DNA of 59,808 nt, from NCBI GenBank assembly GCA_017543645.1, contig JAFYFR010000037.1:1-59808 (forward strand), given 5' to 3'. Origin of the DNA: Bacteroidales bacterium. GTDB lineage: Bacteria; Bacteroidota; Bacteroidia; Bacteroidales; UBA3824. A program made the translations under genes and the position numbers. Every line of letters starts with the position of its first letter. Position 1 is the first letter of the stretch. Under the pieces are notes generated by a model. It was not told the DNA's origin and ran no database searches. It saw nothing but the letters and a program-made list of their open reading frames with translations. Positions 1-9,100 of this stretch are shown piece after piece.

Positions 1-543
1 AAGGCTATTGTCGACAAAGTAACGCTTATGCGCAAATACGCCGACTCCATCGCCCTTGTGTCTAAGGGCCTTGCCGCCAGCCCCGACGAAAAGCGCAGCG
101 CCGCCGCCAAAAAAGTTAGCTCTGTAGTGGCAAAATACGGTGTTTTGCATGGCTCCTACGTGGAAACCGCCGTTAAAATCAGCAACATTGCGGACGACCT
201 TAAGAAACTCGAACGCGAATCGCTCCAAACGATCTTTATCGATGACATCCTCGACATCCTTTCAGGCCTCTGTGATGAGTTCACGGTTCTCTACAATGAG
301 CGTAACCAGTACAGCGTAAGTATCCGTGGCGCAATTTCCAATGCTCGTGCCAAGGCTCAGGACTTTTACAGAGACCTTGTAACTTACGTCAACGGTATTT
401 CGGTTCTCGAACCTGAAAAATACGCATTGTTTATCGACGAAGTAAACGGCATAATCGCAAAATTCTCCTTGCTTCTTCCCCGAGGCAAAAAAGAGTGCGA
501 ACCCGCCGAACAAGATATAGAAACTGTTCCGCAAGATTGCTAA
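1..543 (+). CDS. DUF6261-like protein, 5'-truncated
   Basis: The reading frame is open to the left edge, so the gene starts outside the window. The first internal ATG is at 28, but codons 1-9 continue the frame upstream without a stop. The visible part is about 180 residues, mostly helical, with no signal peptide or membrane segment seen. The pattern ERN followed by spaced Ala-Arg and Tyr residues, then Tyr-x-x-Phe-Ile near the C-terminus and a final Arg, resembles the Bacteroidota-restricted DUF6261 family, whose function is unknown. A strong terminator follows directly, so this is the last gene of its transcript. Confidence 0.6.
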   Translation, partial: KAIVDKVTLMRKYADSIALVSKGLAASPDEKRSAAAKKVSSVVAKYGVLHGSYVETAVKISNIADDLKKLERESLQTIFIDDILDILSGLCDEFTVLYNERNQYSVSIRGAISNARAKAQDFYRDLVTYVNGISVLEPEKYALFIDEVNGIIAKFSLLLPRGKKECEPAEQDIETVPQDC

Positions 544-579
544 TTTGGTAATTTTAATTGTTTAATAATAATTTGTTAG

Positions 580-615
580 TCCCGCTGGCATAATTCCGCT
601 GGCGGGATTTTTTTT
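580..615 (+). terminator. Rho-independent terminator after the DUF6261-like gene
   Basis: The arms TCCCGC and GCGGGA form a stem at 580-607 and are followed by eight T residues at 608-615. Confidence 0.8.
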
Positions 616-639
616 GCATTGTTAACTGAGATGATGTTA

Positions 640-847
640 TTTAACAACGAATTGAACGAAGGAAACGAAACACCTTTTTTATTATACAAATAAATTAAAA
701 ATCAACAAGTTAATTTTTAATTTTACGAATTAAACAAATACATTTCTGTTATTTTTGTATTCGTTTAATTAGCTGCTGCTTGCAGCATTTGTTTAATATA
801 TCTTTCTGTAAGCCAAATTCGTTTCCTTCGTTTAATTCGTTGTTAAA
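640..847. repeat. Nested inverted-repeat element, possible MITE-like remnant
   Basis: A 31-base arm at 640-670 is the reverse complement of 817-847 with 29 of 31 positions matching. Inside it, 728-741 pairs with 757-770 at 13 of 14 positions, and 725-735 is the exact reverse complement of 830-840. The interior is very AT-rich and has no gene. The ends carry TTAACAACGAATT-type sequence. I see no convincing target-site duplication and no transposase. It fills most of the 382-base gap between the first two genes. Confidence 0.6.
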
Positions 848-866
848 ATAAACTATAACCCGCTGT

Positions 867-895
867 TTGCCGTATTGAAAAAAATGTTATATTTG
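867..895 (+). promoter_or_regulatory. Bacteroidota-type promoter
   Basis: TTG at 867-869, 18 bases, then TATATTTG at 888-895. The predicted transcript start lies near 900. This excludes the upstream in-frame ATG at 884, which overlaps the -7 box, and favours the ATG at 926 for the following gene. Confidence 0.7.
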
Positions 896-925
896 CGTTG
901 TAATATTGACATAAAACCTTATATC

Positions 926-1690
926 ATGCCCCGGAGATTACTTTTACCCCTTGTTATAACAGTCATTGCGGCGTTGTGCTGCTGCGGAGGCGGCGCAAAA
1001 AAATCCGACGGCGCCGTCGGCAAGAAATCATACGCCATATCCACCGACACCTCCGACCGCCCCGGACCATCCGCTTTGCTTAAGCTCCTCTATCCCGACG
1101 ACCCCGGGGCTAAGGTGGATTTCTGCAGCCCCATACTCGTCGACGGCAAAAAATACTACTTTGTGAAGGCTTCGCACGGATTTTTCAACGATGGCAACTT
1201 CTATTACGGATTTACCGACTACTATTTTGTAACAGTTGACGGCACAAATCTCAAAGCCGGCTTTACCATCAAAGCTGCCGACACAACATTCTATGGCAAC
1301 GAAATGGAATTTGAATCTAACTCCATGCGTTACAGCCTTGTAGCCATCGGCAAGGCAAGCGTTGGCTTAGCCTCCGTTATGAGCGCCACAAATCAGGGAT
1401 TCTGGGAAAACTACCGCCTTTCGCTCCTGTCTACCGAAAGCGTAATCCCTGTGTTCGACATCGAATCGAGCTTCGACAACGCCATGTGGTTTCCCGACAA
1501 CCCAACCGTCTACGACAACGAGGTGAAGGTAATCCCCACCCAGAACGATATGTACGACCTTGTGGTAACGCACAAGACCTACGACGTGGTATTCCTCGGC
1601 GACGACCTCGACTACGACACCAAAGTGACTGAGCAGACAGAAACACGCTACATTTTTTCGCCAATCGAGTTAAAATATGTGGAAAAATAG
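926..1690 (+). CDS. Secreted protein of unknown function, possible lipoprotein
   Basis: This 254-residue protein begins with two Arg, a hydrophobic stretch and a Cys-Cys-Cys-Gly-Gly-Gly run around residues 19-24. That suggests export and possibly lipid attachment, although the residue before the first Cys is Leu, so the lipobox is not canonical. The rest is rich in Asp, Tyr and Phe and looks like a beta-rich extracytoplasmic domain. I do not recognise a family. I chose the ATG at 926 because the earlier in-frame ATG at 884 overlaps the -7 promoter element. It appears monocistronic: atpG downstream has its own promoter. Confidence 0.7.
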   Translation: MPRRLLLPLVITVIAALCCCGGGAKKSDGAVGKKSYAISTDTSDRPGPSALLKLLYPDDPGAKVDFCSPILVDGKKYYFVKASHGFFNDGNFYYGFTDYYFVTVDGTNLKAGFTIKAADTTFYGNEMEFESNSMRYSLVAIGKASVGLASVMSATNQGFWENYRLSLLSTESVIPVFDIESSFDNAMWFPDNPTVYDNEVKVIPTQNDMYDLVVTHKTYDVVFLGDDLDYDTKVTEQTETRYIFSPIELKYVEK

Positions 1691-1720
1691 TTGCACGTAT
1701 CAAATTATTCCGTAAATTTG
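1691..1720 (+). promoter_or_regulatory. atpG promoter
   Basis: TTG at 1691-1693, 19 bases, then TAAATTTG at 1713-1720. The start codon at 1744 is 24 bases further on. Confidence 0.75.
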
Positions 1721-1743
1721 GCTTATTAAAATTCTTGACAATA

Positions 1744-2613
1744 ATGGCAAACTTAAAAGAAATCAGAGGACGTATAGCGAGTGTAACCTCCACTCGGCAA
1801 ATTACTTCGGCTATGAAGATGGTGGCAGCCGCCAAACTGCGCAAGGCTCAGACCTTTGCCACTAAGATTTCTCCCTACAAAAACAAGATGGCAGAGATGC
1901 TCTCGCTCCTTGCCGAAACCCTCGCCGAGGACAACGACAACAAGTATACCTCAAAACGTGCTGTAAAAAACATCCTCGTAATTGCCATCAGCAGCAACAA
2001 AGGTCTCTGCGGTGCTTTCAACAGCAATATTATCAAGGCTGTGGCAGAGTTCGACCGTGCCACCAAAGAGCAGACCCCCGGCATTAGCATAAAATATTTT
2101 GCCATCGGCAAAAAAGTTTCGGAGCAGATAGCCAAACGCGGATTTGATTTGTACAAATCTGATTTTGAATCGATAGAAAAAGTCTCGTACGAAACCGCCG
2201 GCGCCATCGCTCAAGAAATTACCGACATATATCTTTCGGGCGAGTTCGATTGTGTAAAGGTAATTTACAACAAGTTTGTAAACGCCGCCGTGCAGAATAC
2301 CGAAATAGAAAATTTTCTTCCGTTGCAATTCAAAGCCGAGAAGACAAAATTTAAAACCGACTATATTTTTGAACCGGATAAGATTACAATTGTAAACAAA
2401 ACCATACCACAATGGCTTAAAACGCAGTTTCTGTCGATACTTGCCGAAAGTGCGGCGGGCGAGCAGGGTGCGCGTATGACCTCGATGAACAAGGCCACCG
2501 ACAACGCCACCGAACTCATCAAGGAGCTCAACATCAGTTACAACAAAGTGCGCCAGGCATCCATCACCAACGAGATTATCGAAATTGTTTCGGGTGCCAA
2601 CGCGGCTAAGTAG
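1744..2613 (+). CDS. atpG: F1Fo ATP synthase gamma subunit
   Basis: The 289-residue protein is the central rotor shaft of F1-ATPase, turning inside the alpha3beta3 head. The N-terminal helix IRGRIASVTSTRQITSAMKM and the C-terminal helix with ARMTSMNKATDNA and ITNEIIEIVSGA are the family signatures that pack as the antiparallel coiled coil. Length is normal. I chose the ATG at 1744; a TTG at 1735 is also in frame but unlikely. In most Bacteroidota atpG closes a complete atp operon. Here no other ATP synthase gene is present on either side and the gene has its own promoter. rbfA follows 66 bases downstream. Confidence 0.95.
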   Translation: MANLKEIRGRIASVTSTRQITSAMKMVAAAKLRKAQTFATKISPYKNKMAEMLSLLAETLAEDNDNKYTSKRAVKNILVIAISSNKGLCGAFNSNIIKAVAEFDRATKEQTPGISIKYFAIGKKVSEQIAKRGFDLYKSDFESIEKVSYETAGAIAQEITDIYLSGEFDCVKVIYNKFVNAAVQNTEIENFLPLQFKAEKTKFKTDYIFEPDKITIVNKTIPQWLKTQFLSILAESAAGEQGARMTSMNKATDNATELIKELNISYNKVRQASITNEIIEIVSGANAAK

Positions 2614-2649
2614 CTACCTTTAGGTATTTTTATTTCCGCAAATTGTTAT

Positions 2650-2657
2650 TACCTTTG
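2650..2657 (+). promoter_or_regulatory. Probable rbfA -7 element
   Basis: TACCTTTG lies 22 bases before the rbfA start. No good TTG element is visible at the expected spacing, so this may be weak and supplement readthrough from atpG. Confidence 0.45.
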
Positions 2658-2679
2658 CCGCCAATAAAATTTTACCATA

Positions 2680-3039
2680 ATGGACACTACACGACAGAAC
2701 AAAATAAGCCGTCTGGTACAGAAAGAGGCTGCATCTTATTTCCTTACGCATCAGGGCGAATATCCGGGTGTGATTATCTCCGTTACCGAAGTGCGCGTAA
2801 CTCCCGACTTAGACGAGGCGCGTATCTTTGTTAGCATTTTCCCCACCAACCTGCGCACCAGGGTGCTGGCTAAGATTACCGCCAACATCAAGCAGATACG
2901 TTACGAGCTTGCCGCCAAAATGCGCTACCAGCTCCGCCGTATCCCCAACTTGCTCTTTATGACCGACGAGAGTCTCGACTACGCCGAGCGTATCGAACAG
3001 CTGCTGAGCAAAGACAAACACCTTAATCCCGAACAATAA
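2680..3039 (+). CDS. rbfA: 30S ribosome-binding factor A
   Basis: This 119-residue protein binds the immature 30S subunit and helps finish the 5' end of 16S rRNA. The start with RQNKISRLVQKEAASYF, the central VTEVRVTPDLDEARIFVSIF segment and the C-terminal RRIPNLLFMTDESLDYAERI (all typical RbfA KH-fold blocks) identify it. Its TAA overlaps the ATG of the next gene by one base (TAATG at 3037-3041), which suggests translational coupling to the methyltransferase. Confidence 0.93.
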   Translation: MDTTRQNKISRLVQKEAASYFLTHQGEYPGVIISVTEVRVTPDLDEARIFVSIFPTNLRTRVLAKITANIKQIRYELAAKMRYQLRRIPNLLFMTDESLDYAERIEQLLSKDKHLNPEQ

Positions 3040-3851
3040 TGCAGTACGACCCCGTAAAACGCTCGCTCGGCAATGTTTTTAATAAAACTCCGTGGCTTCG
3101 TAAATGTTTTTATAAACTGCTTGATATATTGTTGCTTAGGGCGTGGTATATCAAGCGCGAGATTAAGAAACTTTATTCTAAAAACCGCAAAGCCGATGTT
3201 AATGTTTTAGATGCCGGTTCGGGTTTTGGACAGTACAGCTTTTTTGTGTCGTCGTATCTGCGTAATGCTAAGGTTCTTGGTGTTGACCTCAAGGAGGAGC
3301 AGATTGAGGACTGCAACCGTTTTTTTACCAAGATTAACCGCGCCGGCCGCGTAAAATTCCAATATGCCGACCTTACTAAATTCTCCGACCCTGCGAAATA
3401 CGACCTTGTGCTTTCGGTAGACGTTATGGAGCATATTTTAGAGGATGAACTTGTGTTTAAAAATCTCTGTAACAGTATGCGGCAGGGTGGTGTGTTGTTG
3501 ATTTCTACTCCATCCGACCAGGGTGGAAGCGATGTGCATGGCGAGGATGAACATTCGTTTATCGACGAGCATGTTCGCGATGGCTACAATATCGACGACA
3601 TTGAGCAGAAGCTTATTCGGGCAGGTTTTTCTAAAGTGGAAAAACGCTATTCGTATGGTACTCCTGGCAGCATTGCATGGCGGCTGAGCATGAAATGGCC
3701 TATTATGATGCTTAATTTCAGTAAGCTGATGTTTATCCTGCTTATACCTTATTATATAGCAATTTTCCCGTGGGCTTTTGTGCTTGATTGGGTCGATACC
3801 ATTACCACTCATAAAAGTGGTACGGGACTTATTGTAAAGGCTGTAAAATAA
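3039..3851 (+). CDS. Class I SAM-dependent methyltransferase, substrate unknown
   Basis: The protein has 270 residues. Motif I is NVLDAGSGFGQYSF at about 55-68, followed by an acidic residue after the second strand (GVDLKEEQIEDC) and the DLVLSVDVMEHI motif typical of class I methyltransferases. The last ~45 residues contain a strongly hydrophobic stretch (FSKLMFILLIPYYIAIF), so the enzyme is probably membrane-attached and may act on a lipid or lipid-linked substrate; that is inference. It is coupled to rbfA by a one-base overlap and lies six bases before the LolC/E-like permease, so the three probably form one operon. Confidence 0.8.
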   Translation: MQYDPVKRSLGNVFNKTPWLRKCFYKLLDILLLRAWYIKREIKKLYSKNRKADVNVLDAGSGFGQYSFFVSSYLRNAKVLGVDLKEEQIEDCNRFFTKINRAGRVKFQYADLTKFSDPAKYDLVLSVDVMEHILEDELVFKNLCNSMRQGGVLLISTPSDQGGSDVHGEDEHSFIDEHVRDGYNIDDIEQKLIRAGFSKVEKRYSYGTPGSIAWRLSMKWPIMMLNFSKLMFILLIPYYIAIFPWAFVLDWVDTITTHKSGTGLIVKAVK

Positions 3852-3857
3852 CGCACT

Positions 3858-5063
3858 ATGAAACTACCGCTGCAAATATCGCTACGCTATCTTTTCGGCG
3901 GAAAACGCAACTTGGTGAACATCATCACCAAGATTTCGATTTTTGGCGTGGCGGGCATGACGGCGGCGTTGATTGTGATACTTTCGGTTTTCAACGGGTT
4001 CGACATGGTGGTGCGCGGACTTATGAACCAGGTAGACCCCGACCTGAAGATTGAGTCGCTCCGTGGCAAGAGCTTTCTTGTTGACAGCACCCAAAAATCC
4101 CAAATCCTCAGCCTCCCCGGCGTCAGGCATTTTGTAGAAAACATCGAGGAGACCGCCCTCTTCCAATACGAAAAGCATCAGGACATATCTATATTAAAAG
4201 GTGTGGACAGCAATTATGTTAGCTGCAACGGCGTGGCGGGCGCTACCTTCGTGGGCGATTTCCTGCTCCGTGGCGAGTTTAACGAACCTATGTGCGTGGT
4301 GGGCAGCGACATTGCTGCCCGCCTAAATGTTATGATCAACGGCTTCACCTACATGAAAATCTATGTGCCGGTGCGCAACGAGCATATCACCCTTGTGCCT
4401 GAGGAGGCGTTTCACAGCGCAATGGCAATGCCCTCGGGGGTTTTCCATATTCATCAGGACTACGATTCCAAGTTTGTGTATGTGCCTATCAGTTTTGCGC
4501 GTCGTCTGCTCGGATACAGGCAAAACGAGGTTTCGTCCGTTGAGATTTTCTGCTACGATAAAGCCGACATTGAACAAGTGGCAGACCGCATCCGCGATAT
4601 TTTAGGTGACGGCTATTCGGTAAAAGACCGTTATCAGCAGCAGGATTTGTTGTATAAGATTATGAAAAGCGAAAAGCTCTCTATCTTTGTGATGATGCTG
4701 TTTATCTTTGTGATAGCTTCGTTTAATATAATTGGCGCGCTCACAATGCTCATTATCGACAAGAAAGACGACGTTGCCACGCTTTCGCACCTTGGCGCGG
4801 ATTTGACTTTTGTACGGCGGATTTTTGTGAATACCGGGCGGATGATTACTCTGATTGGATGTGTGTCGGGCATAATTGTGGGGCTTGTATTGTGCCTTAT
4901 CCAGCAGCATTTCGGGGTGATTGAGTTTCCCGAAGGTTCTTTTATCATCGACTCCTATCCTGTGGACATCCGTTGGCGCGATGTTGTGGTGTCGTTTGTG
5001 GCTGTGGTGGTTATCGGTTTTGCGGCTTCGGTTATCCCCGCCAAACGTATCAAGTCGGTTTAA
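3858..5063 (+). CDS. LolC/LolE-like ABC transporter permease (FtsX/MacB family)
   Basis: The 401-residue protein has the family layout of one N-terminal membrane helix (about 22-48), a large periplasmic domain (about 50-265), then three C-terminal helices with an IDKKDDVATLSHLGAD coupling segment between helices 2 and 3. The final helix ends at IPAKRIKSV, a usual C-terminus of lipoprotein-release permeases. By family it should help extract lipoproteins from the inner membrane for delivery to the outer membrane. No ATPase (LolD) gene is nearby. It is the last gene of the rbfA run and converges on the next gene with a five-base gap. Confidence 0.85.
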   Translation: MKLPLQISLRYLFGGKRNLVNIITKISIFGVAGMTAALIVILSVFNGFDMVVRGLMNQVDPDLKIESLRGKSFLVDSTQKSQILSLPGVRHFVENIEETALFQYEKHQDISILKGVDSNYVSCNGVAGATFVGDFLLRGEFNEPMCVVGSDIAARLNVMINGFTYMKIYVPVRNEHITLVPEEAFHSAMAMPSGVFHIHQDYDSKFVYVPISFARRLLGYRQNEVSSVEIFCYDKADIEQVADRIRDILGDGYSVKDRYQQQDLLYKIMKSEKLSIFVMMLFIFVIASFNIIGALTMLIIDKKDDVATLSHLGADLTFVRRIFVNTGRMITLIGCVSGIIVGLVLCLIQQHFGVIEFPEGSFIIDSYPVDIRWRDVVVSFVAVVVIGFAASVIPAKRIKSV

Positions 5064-5068
5064 ATTAG

Positions 5069-6046
5069 TCAGTTAAGTTCATTTTCTTCCCATTCTTTAA
5101 TAGCCGCGTCAAAAGCCAGCTGCCCTTTGCGATATTGCGGATATAGGTCGTAGGTGCGTTCGATGATGTGGTCGATGTGCGTACCGAAGTCGAAAACGGC
5201 GTTTTTAAATGTGTTTACGTTGATATCCATGCGCTTAACTTCGTCGAATTTCATGTCGGCATAGCCTATTACGTCGGGGGCGGAAGGTGAAAAATTAAAA
5301 TCTGTGCTGTCTAACATGATGTTTTCCAAGTTGATAGCCTTTATTATTTTAGACATTGCTTTTAATGGCTCGTTTAATGCGCTAAGGTTCAGTAGCGTAT
5401 GTGATTTTAGGTTTTTGGGTTTGATATGTGAGTTTAGCAGTGTGTGGTTTATGGCATCGGCAGCTGACTGTCCGTCGCAGATGTTTTCGCCTATGATATA
5501 AAAGCTTTCGCCACGGTTTATTAGCCATATTCCGCTGTTTTCCAATGGGATAAATAGCGTATGCCTTATCGGGGAATCTTTTTGTGTGCCTTCTAAAAAG
5601 ATTGTAGGGTGCGAGTTGATTTCGGGAACCGAGTTTGTGGGGAGTTCCACCTCGCAGCCGATGCGTTTCAGCGTTCTTACCAACGACACCAAAAGCCGTG
5701 AATAGTTTACACGGATGGCAGGGGCAGTTTTCAGGGCGAAACCTTCCTGCAGGGATATTCCGTCTTTGAATAGTTTTTGGGACTCTTCTCCGGCGTTTTT
5801 CCCGTATTCAAAAACGTTGAGCCATGATTTTTTGTAGGCTATAAAGACGTTTTCGCAGTAGACAAAGTTTGGCGCGATGCGGTTGAGCGCGTCGGCAGCG
5901 GCGGTGAGCGTCTTGTCTTTGGCTAAAGTTACGTATCTGAATCCGCTTGTTATTATTTTTTTGGGGATGGCGGTATTTTTTTTCTCGTTGCCCGAAATTG
6001 TCAAAAATATTTCGCTCAGTGGTGTAAAAAGGCTTTTTGTATCCAT
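5069..6046 (-). CDS. Conserved-looking protein of unknown function
   Basis: This 325-residue protein has no signal peptide and no membrane helix, so it should be cytoplasmic. I see no motif I can name. It has alternating strands and helices throughout, and a C-terminal helical part ending in acidic residues (KEWEENELN). It is transcribed divergently from the long Ig-like lipoprotein gene, with a 108-base shared upstream region. A -7 element for this strand lies at 6127-6134, giving a leader of about 75 bases. Confidence 0.6.
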   Translation of the reverse strand: MDTKSLFTPLSEIFLTISGNEKKNTAIPKKIITSGFRYVTLAKDKTLTAAADALNRIAPNFVYCENVFIAYKKSWLNVFEYGKNAGEESQKLFKDGISLQEGFALKTAPAIRVNYSRLLVSLVRTLKRIGCEVELPTNSVPEINSHPTIFLEGTQKDSPIRHTLFIPLENSGIWLINRGESFYIIGENICDGQSAADAINHTLLNSHIKPKNLKSHTLLNLSALNEPLKAMSKIIKAINLENIMLDSTDFNFSPSAPDVIGYADMKFDEVKRMDINVNTFKNAVFDFGTHIDHIIERTYDLYPQYRKGQLAFDAAIKEWEENELN

Positions 6047-6126
6047 GTTTCTTTTAACAAATTGTGAAATCCTGATTATTGCGCTATTTTGTTAGCCGCT
6101 AAATGCAGTTTTTTTGTTTTCTTTGC

Positions 6127-6134
6127 CAAAAATA
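6127..6134 (-). promoter_or_regulatory. -7 element for the minus-strand gene at 5069-6046
   Basis: Read on the minus strand the sequence is TATTTTTG, matching TAnnTTTG. A -33 element is not obvious. Confidence 0.5.
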
Positions 6135-6154
6135 TTAAAAATTGCGCAATTAAG

Positions 6155-9100
6155 ATGAATTTTAATAACAACAAATTTATAATAACTCTCAAAACCGCTG
6201 TAATTGCGGTATTTATGTCGGCGTTTTGGCTTTCGTGCGCTCAGATGGGAACAATCTACGGTGGCGAAGAAGACACCGCTTCGCCTGTGATGAAGCGGTC
6301 GCGCCCTGAGATTTACTCCACTAATTTTCACAAGAAGAAGGTGAAAATGAAGTTCGACGAGTTTTTTACCCTTGAAAACATCGACCAGAAGTTTCTCATG
6401 TCGCCTCCTCCGTTAGAAAAAGACCCGAAAATCAAAACCCGTGGCAAAAAGGTTATTGTAAAACTTAAAGAGCCTCTTCGCAAGGATACTACCTACACTT
6501 TGCAGTTTTTCGACTGCATCCAGGACTTCCATGAGCAGAATCACGAGCCTGATTTCGACTTTGTGTTCTCCACCGGTCAGGTGTGCGACTCGTTTGCCGT
6601 CAGCGGTAATGTATTTGATGCCGAGCAGCTTACTAAGGAGGGCGATATTCTTGTGGGTCTTTACTCCGAGAGCGTTATCTCCGAGGATTCGTGCGTTATT
6701 AAATACCGTCCTAACTATATAACCCGCACCGACTCCACTGGACATTTCAAAATCAAGAACATAGCCGAAGGAAAATACAAGATTTTTGTGCTGAAAGATA
6801 TCAACGAGACCAAGCGTTACGACCTCGAGGACGAAAAAATCGCTTTTATCAATACCATTGTGGAACCTGAGGCGCAGACACTTACCAAAATAGACTCGCT
6901 CACTGCCGGCACAATTCTCCACTCGGGCACGCCCCGCCGCCGTATTATCGACACTCTGCTCAACGACACTGTGATTATTCAACAGGTGCTTTACACCACG
7001 CCAAACAATATAAACCTGTTCTCGTTTTCGCAGATCAAGACCGTGCAGTATATTTCGGAGCGTTCGAGAGAATTGCGCCAAAGGTTTTTGCTCGTCTTTA
7101 ATAAATCGGTGGAAAACGACACAGTATTAATGACTTATGTTGAGGACACTTTGCGCTCGCCCGAGGTGGTTTACGATTTTAATTACAACCGCGACAGCCT
7201 TTTTGTATGGCTCTTAGACACTGCCGATGTCCGCAACGACACACTTGCACTGCGTGTAACGTTCTCTACGATAGATTCTTTGCAAAATCCTATCACCGAA
7301 ACCGACACCGTGCGTCTGAGATACGCCGTTAAAAAGGCAGGCAAGGGCGACGACGGTAAAAAACAGGCAAGCAAGGCTCCTCAGATGATTGATTCGCTTT
7401 GTTTTGCGGTAACATCAAATTTCAAAGGCGATTTTGATCAGAACGGCGTGGCATCTATTAAGATTCCCATACCCGTTGCCGAAATCGACACCTCGCGAAT
7501 CAGGCTTTATGAGCTTCAGGACAGCTCTTTTGTGGAGGATATGAATCAGAAACTTATCAAAGCTGTCCGCCTTGACAGTGCAGATTACCGTCTTGTGTTC
7601 AAACGCGGAATTTATGGCGACATTATTTTCTATCCTTCCGATACCGTTGTTGGTAAAGATTGGTTTACTGCTACTTACAGCCCCAACCGCGACACTGTTG
7701 ATATTCACGTTACCGATACTGCGATGGTTAAGAAGGGACGGTTTAAAAATGTCCTCAAATATTACAACGAATATTATCTTGGAGAGATTCAGAAACTTCG
7801 CGACAGTGTTCCTACTGGCATAGTTCCGCAGAAAATTCTCTCATATTCTCGTCCTTCGCGCGACAGTATTATAGTAGTTTTGGAAAAAAAGCCCACTCGC
7901 GCTATCCAGTTCGCGCCTATCAATGTCAACACCACTTACGAACAGTGGGTAGATACTGTTTTTGAGAAGGAGCGTGTGGTTTTCCTTATCCGCGACACCG
8001 CAGCACTCTACAAAGACACTTTGGCTGTAAAGTTCAATACCTTCGACCGTTATGTTAAAAACCGCAAGGGCGACAAGATAACCGAAACCTTTTTCAGGGA
8101 TACTCTGTTTGCTATTTATAAGGTTAAGACTCAAAAGGTTAAATCTGTTAAGAGAATTACCAACGATACTATGCAGTTTGTCTTTGCATATCCTTTGCAG
8201 AATGATCCAGTGTTTGCATTTGTCCGTCAGGCAAAGAAGGTTGATACCTCCCGGCTTGATTTGATTGACACATTAGGAATTGATTTGGTAGATACATTAG
8301 GAATTGATTTGGTGGATACATTAGGAATTGATTTGGTGGATACATTAGGAATTGATTTGGTAGATACGCTTCGGATGGTTGTGCCTGAACCAGAACCGAT
8401 TGTTGAACCAGTCCCGATAGTGCAGCCTGTTGTAGAGGAGGATACTGTGTTCCATGTTTTTTGGAACTCGATGGATTTTTCAGAACAACGTGATACTATG
8501 TGGTTAGTTCTCAGCGATTATGCCGCGTCGAAAGATACGTTGCGTTACTCCGTGTCGTATCTTAGTCCCAATCGGTTAGATGATTTTGAGCTTGTTACCG
8601 ATACGTTATCTTCGATGCGTCTGCCTGAGGTTGTGGAACAGAAAAATCAGACCGACCGCCGTCGCCGTAGCAATGTCGGACTTGATGCTCAGCGTCAGAA
8701 GGAGGACGAGAAGAAAAATATGGTGCAGGCTGTGTTGCGTATTCCGCTCAGTTTCAACATCGAAAACGACACTACATACCTTCGCGACAAGAATATCATC
8801 TATCCTTGGGAACCTGAAAAGCATTACGAGATTCAGGTGGACGACTCCGCTTTTACGAGCATACTCAACACGCCCAACCTTTATTTTGCATCGAAAATGC
8901 AAGTCCGCCCCGACGACTATTACGGAAGTATGAATATCAGCCTGCTCAACACCGGCAATGTCGAGCATTATCCCGACATCGACGAGGATCTTCCGCCGTT
9001 TAAGGATCTCGATACCGCTCGTGTCCGCATCCGCAAGCGTACGCCTGTGGTTACTGATTCCACAGCCGACTTTACATCCATTTCGCAGGGGCAGCTGTTG

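Noticed and set aside
640..847. Insertion sequence
   Set aside because: No transposase frame and no target duplication; kept only as an inverted-repeat element.
8258..8371. Direct repeats considered as a CRISPR array
   Set aside because: The units are contiguous without spacers and in frame inside a lipoprotein gene.
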